Under the pieces are notes generated by a model, which saw only the letters and a list, made by a program, of their open reading frames with translations, had not been told where the DNA came from and ran no database searches. Below, piece by piece: positions 7,134 through 7,959 of a stretch of 7,959 bases of DNA (the first letter of the stretch is position 1; every line of letters begins with the position of its first letter). Source of the stretch: Nocardioidaceae bacterium (lineage in GTDB: Bacteria; Actinomycetota; Actinomycetes; Propionibacteriales; Nocardioidaceae); NCBI GenBank assembly GCA_013811715.1, contig JACCUS010000063.1, positions 1 through 7,959 on the forward strand, written 5' to 3'. The position numbers and the translations under genes were made by a program.

Positions 7134-7517
7134 CTAGTCCTGGGCTGCTGCCAGGGAGCGGACGGTCTCCACCAGATGCATGGGCTCGAACGGCTTGGTC
7201 ACGTAGGCGTCCACACCCAGCTCCGCCCCCCGCGCCAGGTCGGTTCCCTGGGCGCGCGCCGTCACCATCACGATGGGGATGTGGGCGGTGGCGGGATCGG
7301 CCCGCAGCCGGGCGAGCGTCGCGAAGCCGTCCAGCCCCGGCATGGCGACATCGAGGGTGATGACGCGTGGGCGGAGGTCTCGTACGACGTCTAGGCACTC
7401 CTGGCCGTCACTCGCCTGGTGAACCTGGAACCCATCGAGCTCGAGGTTGAGCACGATCAGTGACCGGATGACGTCTGAGTCATCCACCACCAGCACTCGC
7501 GGCGTCCCGTCCTGCAC
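7134..7517 (-). CDS. Stand-alone response regulator receiver domain protein (CheY-like)
   Basis: A single phosphoacceptor receiver domain of 127 residues with no output domain. The acidic pair is D12-D13 (VVDDSD), the phosphorylation site D56 (ITLDVAMPGLDG), the switch threonine T86 (VMVTA), the conserved aromatic Y105 and the lysine K108 in TKPF. All residues needed for phosphotransfer are present, so it should accept phosphate from a histidine kinase and signal through protein contacts. No kinase, chemotaxis or sigma-regulator gene is in view, so its partner and output are unknown. The start is taken as GTG 7517, the only in-frame start before the receiver core. A GGAGG ends just one base before it, too close for normal use. 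A leaderless start, or initiation at GTG codon 8, cannot be excluded. Confidence 0.9.
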   Translation of the reverse strand: MQDGTPRVLVVDDSDVIRSLIVLNLELDGFQVHQASDGQECLDVVRDLRPRVITLDVAMPGLDGFATLARLRADPATAHIPIVMVTARAQGTDLARGAELGVDAYVTKPFEPMHLVETVRSLAAAQD

Positions 7518-7531
7518 ACCTCCAGACGCTA
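7518..7531 (-). promoter_or_regulatory. Candidate -10 box for the response regulator gene
   Basis: Minus-strand TAGCGT (7531 to 7526) fits TAnnnT and ends 8 nt before the GTG start, placing the transcript start at or beside the start codon. GGAGG lies between them, only 1 nt from the GTG, too near for a standard Shine-Dalgarno. I find no recognisable -35 hexamer. Confidence 0.3.
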
Positions 7532-7532
7532 C

Positions 7533-7548
7533 CGGCTGTGGCCAGCCG
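7533..7548. repeat. Small palindrome upstream of the response regulator
   Basis: CGGCT (7533-7537) and AGCCG (7544-7548) flank a 6-nt centre containing TGGCCA. It lies immediately upstream of the candidate -10 box, where an operator would be expected. It is short and could be chance in GC-rich DNA. Confidence 0.25.
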
Positions 7549-7596
7549 ACGTGGGTAATCGGGCAACCTGAGCCCGCCGCCCCCCTCCCCCACTGC

Positions 7597-7602
7597 TACC
7601 CT
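7597..7602 (+). promoter_or_regulatory. Candidate -10 box for the tRNA-Arg gene
   Basis: TACCCT fits TAnnnT and lies 14 nt before the tRNA 5' end, a suitable distance for a short precursor leader beginning near 7609. The sequence upstream is C-rich, with no recognisable -35 hexamer. Confidence 0.35.
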
Positions 7603-7616
7603 TTTCCCGCCCGTGA

Positions 7617-7688
7617 GCCCCCGTAGCTCAGGGGATAGAGCACCGCCCTCCGGAGGCGGGGGCGCAGGTTCGAATCCTGCCGGGGGCG
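7617..7688 (+). tRNA. tRNA-Arg (anticodon CCG)
   Basis: A full cloverleaf can be drawn. The acceptor stem GCCCCCG (7617-7623) pairs with CGGGGGC (7681-7687). The D stem is GCTC/GAGC with an 8-nt loop. The anticodon stem CCGCC (7643-7647) pairs with GGCGG (7655-7659). The anticodon loop CTCCGGA carries CCG at 7650-7652, which reads codon CGG as arginine. A 4-nt variable loop follows, then T stem GCAGG/CCTGC around TTCGAAT. The discriminator would be G7688. CCA is not encoded. The middle anticodon base C is the main arginine identity element. The gene is transcribed away from the response regulator gene and lies about 1.06 kb from argS, whose product charges it. Confidence 0.95.
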
Positions 7689-7709
7689 CTGCCCGGGGAC
7701 GCTGCCCGG
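7687..7709 (+). repeat. Short direct repeat just after the tRNA
   Basis: CGCTGCCCGG occurs twice (7687-7696 and 7700-7709) with 3 nt between, the first copy overlapping the last two bases of the tRNA. CCGGG/CCCGG within it could form a 5-bp hairpin that helps end the tRNA transcript. There is no T-run, so this is weak. Confidence 0.3.
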
Positions 7710-7775
7710 AGCACCCGCGCCGTCCCGCCGCCCATCTGTGCTGGCAACTCTCAATATTTCGGTTTCGCAACATCC

Positions 7776-7863
7776 GTCACGTTTCAGTGATTGACTCGTT
7801 ACTATGAGTAATCGCAGTTTCCTGCAATTACTCACCGTGACATTTGTCGTCACTCTGAGTTAC
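7776..7863. promoter_or_regulatory. Cluster of GTNAC-N5-GTNAC direct repeats (MtrA-like sites)
   Basis: Three copies of a 15-bp element, GTYAC-nnTGA-GTWAY, lie in 66 bp. Copy 1 is plus 7798-7812 (GTTAC TATGA GTAAT). Copy 2 is minus 7841-7827 (GTCAC GGTGA GTAAT). Copy 3 is plus 7849-7863 (GTCAC TCTGA GTTAC). Ten of 15 positions are identical in all three. A fourth degenerate pair (GTCAC 7776-7780, GTGAT 7787-7791) has 6 bp between. Half-sites repeat with a 10-bp period, about one helical turn, as expected for tandem OmpR-family winged-helix dimers. As I recall, MtrA of actinobacteria recognises GTNAC-like repeats and controls secreted cell-wall hydrolases; that identity is inference. The last copy ends 36 nt before the downstream ATG. 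Confidence 0.55.
7805..7834. repeat. Strong palindrome made by two convergent regulatory elements
   Basis: TGAGTAAT (7805-7812) pairs with ATTACTCA (7827-7834). After one C-A mismatch, GCAG (7814-7817) pairs with CTGC (7822-7825) around the loop TTTC. The outer arms are the distal halves of copies 1 and 2 of the 15-bp element, facing each other. The inner GCAG/CTGC pairing is not explained by those elements, so an RNA hairpin (for example ending the tRNA transcript) is also possible. No T-run follows. Confidence 0.55.
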
Positions 7864-7866
7864 AGA
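7837..7866 (+). promoter_or_regulatory. Candidate promoter of the gene starting at 7900
   Basis: GTGACA (7837-7842) matches TTGACA at five of six positions. It is followed after 18 nt by TACAGA (7861-7866), a weak -10. Transcription would start near 7873, giving a leader of about 27 nt. The -35 box overlaps the end of element copy 2 and the spacer contains copy 3, so bound regulator would touch RNA polymerase directly. A second weaker -10 candidate, TACTAT, lies at 7800-7805. Confidence 0.35.
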
Positions 7867-7899
7867 TTTTTCCTTACTCCTTGATTGGGGTGCTCGCTC

Positions 7900-7959
7900 A
7901 TGTTTCACAGAATTTCGACGGCGACAGTCGTCGCACTCTCGGTAGCCGCCTCCGGGCTG
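7900..7959 (+). CDS. N-terminal fragment of a probable exported protein (cut by window end)
   Basis: Only 20 codons are present, reading MFHRISTATVVALSVAASGL. An n-region with H3 and R4 followed by a hydrophobic stretch rich in A, V, S and L looks like a Sec or lipoprotein signal peptide. The cleavage site and mature protein are outside the window, so the product cannot be named. The ATG at 7900 has a moderate G-rich Shine-Dalgarno (GGGGTG, 7887-7892). An in-frame TTG at 7885 is a less likely alternative. The AT-rich upstream region with MtrA-like repeats would fit a cell-wall hydrolase such as an Rpf or NlpC/P60 protein, but this is a guess from context. Confidence 0.6.
   Translation, partial: MFHRISTATVVALSVAASGL

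Noticed and set aside
7533..7548. Palindrome as a defined repressor site for the response regulator
   Set aside because: Arms of only 5 bp in GC-rich DNA can occur by chance; kept as a low-confidence repeat only.
7741..7899. Possible riboswitch (for example ydaO-type c-di-AMP) before the exported-protein gene
   Set aside because: I could not find the conserved core motifs of known riboswitch classes, and the candidate promoter lies downstream of most of the region.
1..7959. CRISPR arrays, insertion sequences or transposase genes
   Set aside because: No regularly spaced repeats of CRISPR length, no transposase motifs and no terminal repeats with target duplications were seen.

Overview
The window looks like a high-GC actinobacterial chromosome. 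The evidence is heavily G/C-ending codons, several GTG starts, the gene order argS-lysA-hom-thrC-thrB, and a homoserine dehydrogenase of 446 residues with a C-terminal ACT domain. The gene order is the classic actinobacterial arrangement. The protein lengths would suit the Propionibacteriales (Nocardioides-like), but that is an inference from memory and not a proven identification.

Layout. About 82% of the window (152-6558) is one tightly packed minus-strand block: argS (6558-4894), lysA (4897-3500), hom (3497-2157), thrC (2160-1078) and thrB (1057-152). Junctions are a 4-nt overlap, a 2-nt gap, a 4-nt overlap and a 20-nt gap, so this reads as a single translationally coupled operon. LysA makes lysine from meso-diaminopimelate. 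Hom, ThrC and ThrB take aspartate semialdehyde towards threonine. ArgS charges tRNA-Arg. Downstream of thrB (1-151) there is no gene, but there is a candidate minus-strand promoter. In many actinobacteria rho follows thrB, so the next gene beyond the edge may be rho.

Upstream of argS, 6559-7133 is a gene-free stretch of 575 bp. It holds a 7-bp inverted repeat, a triple GTNAC array, a perfect 11-bp inverted repeat with a 30-nt loop, and a GC-rich hairpin. Next comes a stand-alone CheY-like receiver domain protein on the minus strand (7517-7134) with no partner kinase in view. Divergent from it is a tRNA-Arg with anticodon CCG (7617-7688, plus strand).

Right end. Just after the tRNA the composition falls to about 44% G+C (7741-7900, 71 of 160 by hand count). 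This AT-rich stretch carries three copies of a 15-bp element, GTYAC-nnTGA-GTWAY. Two of the copies converge to form a strong palindrome. It ends at the start of a plus-strand gene (ATG at 7900) whose first 20 codons look like an export signal, and the window cuts that gene off. The clustered GTNAC-N5-GTNAC direct repeats in front of a probable secreted protein are the most interesting signal here. They resemble a binding site for an OmpR-family regulator such as MtrA, which in actinobacteria controls secreted cell-wall enzymes.
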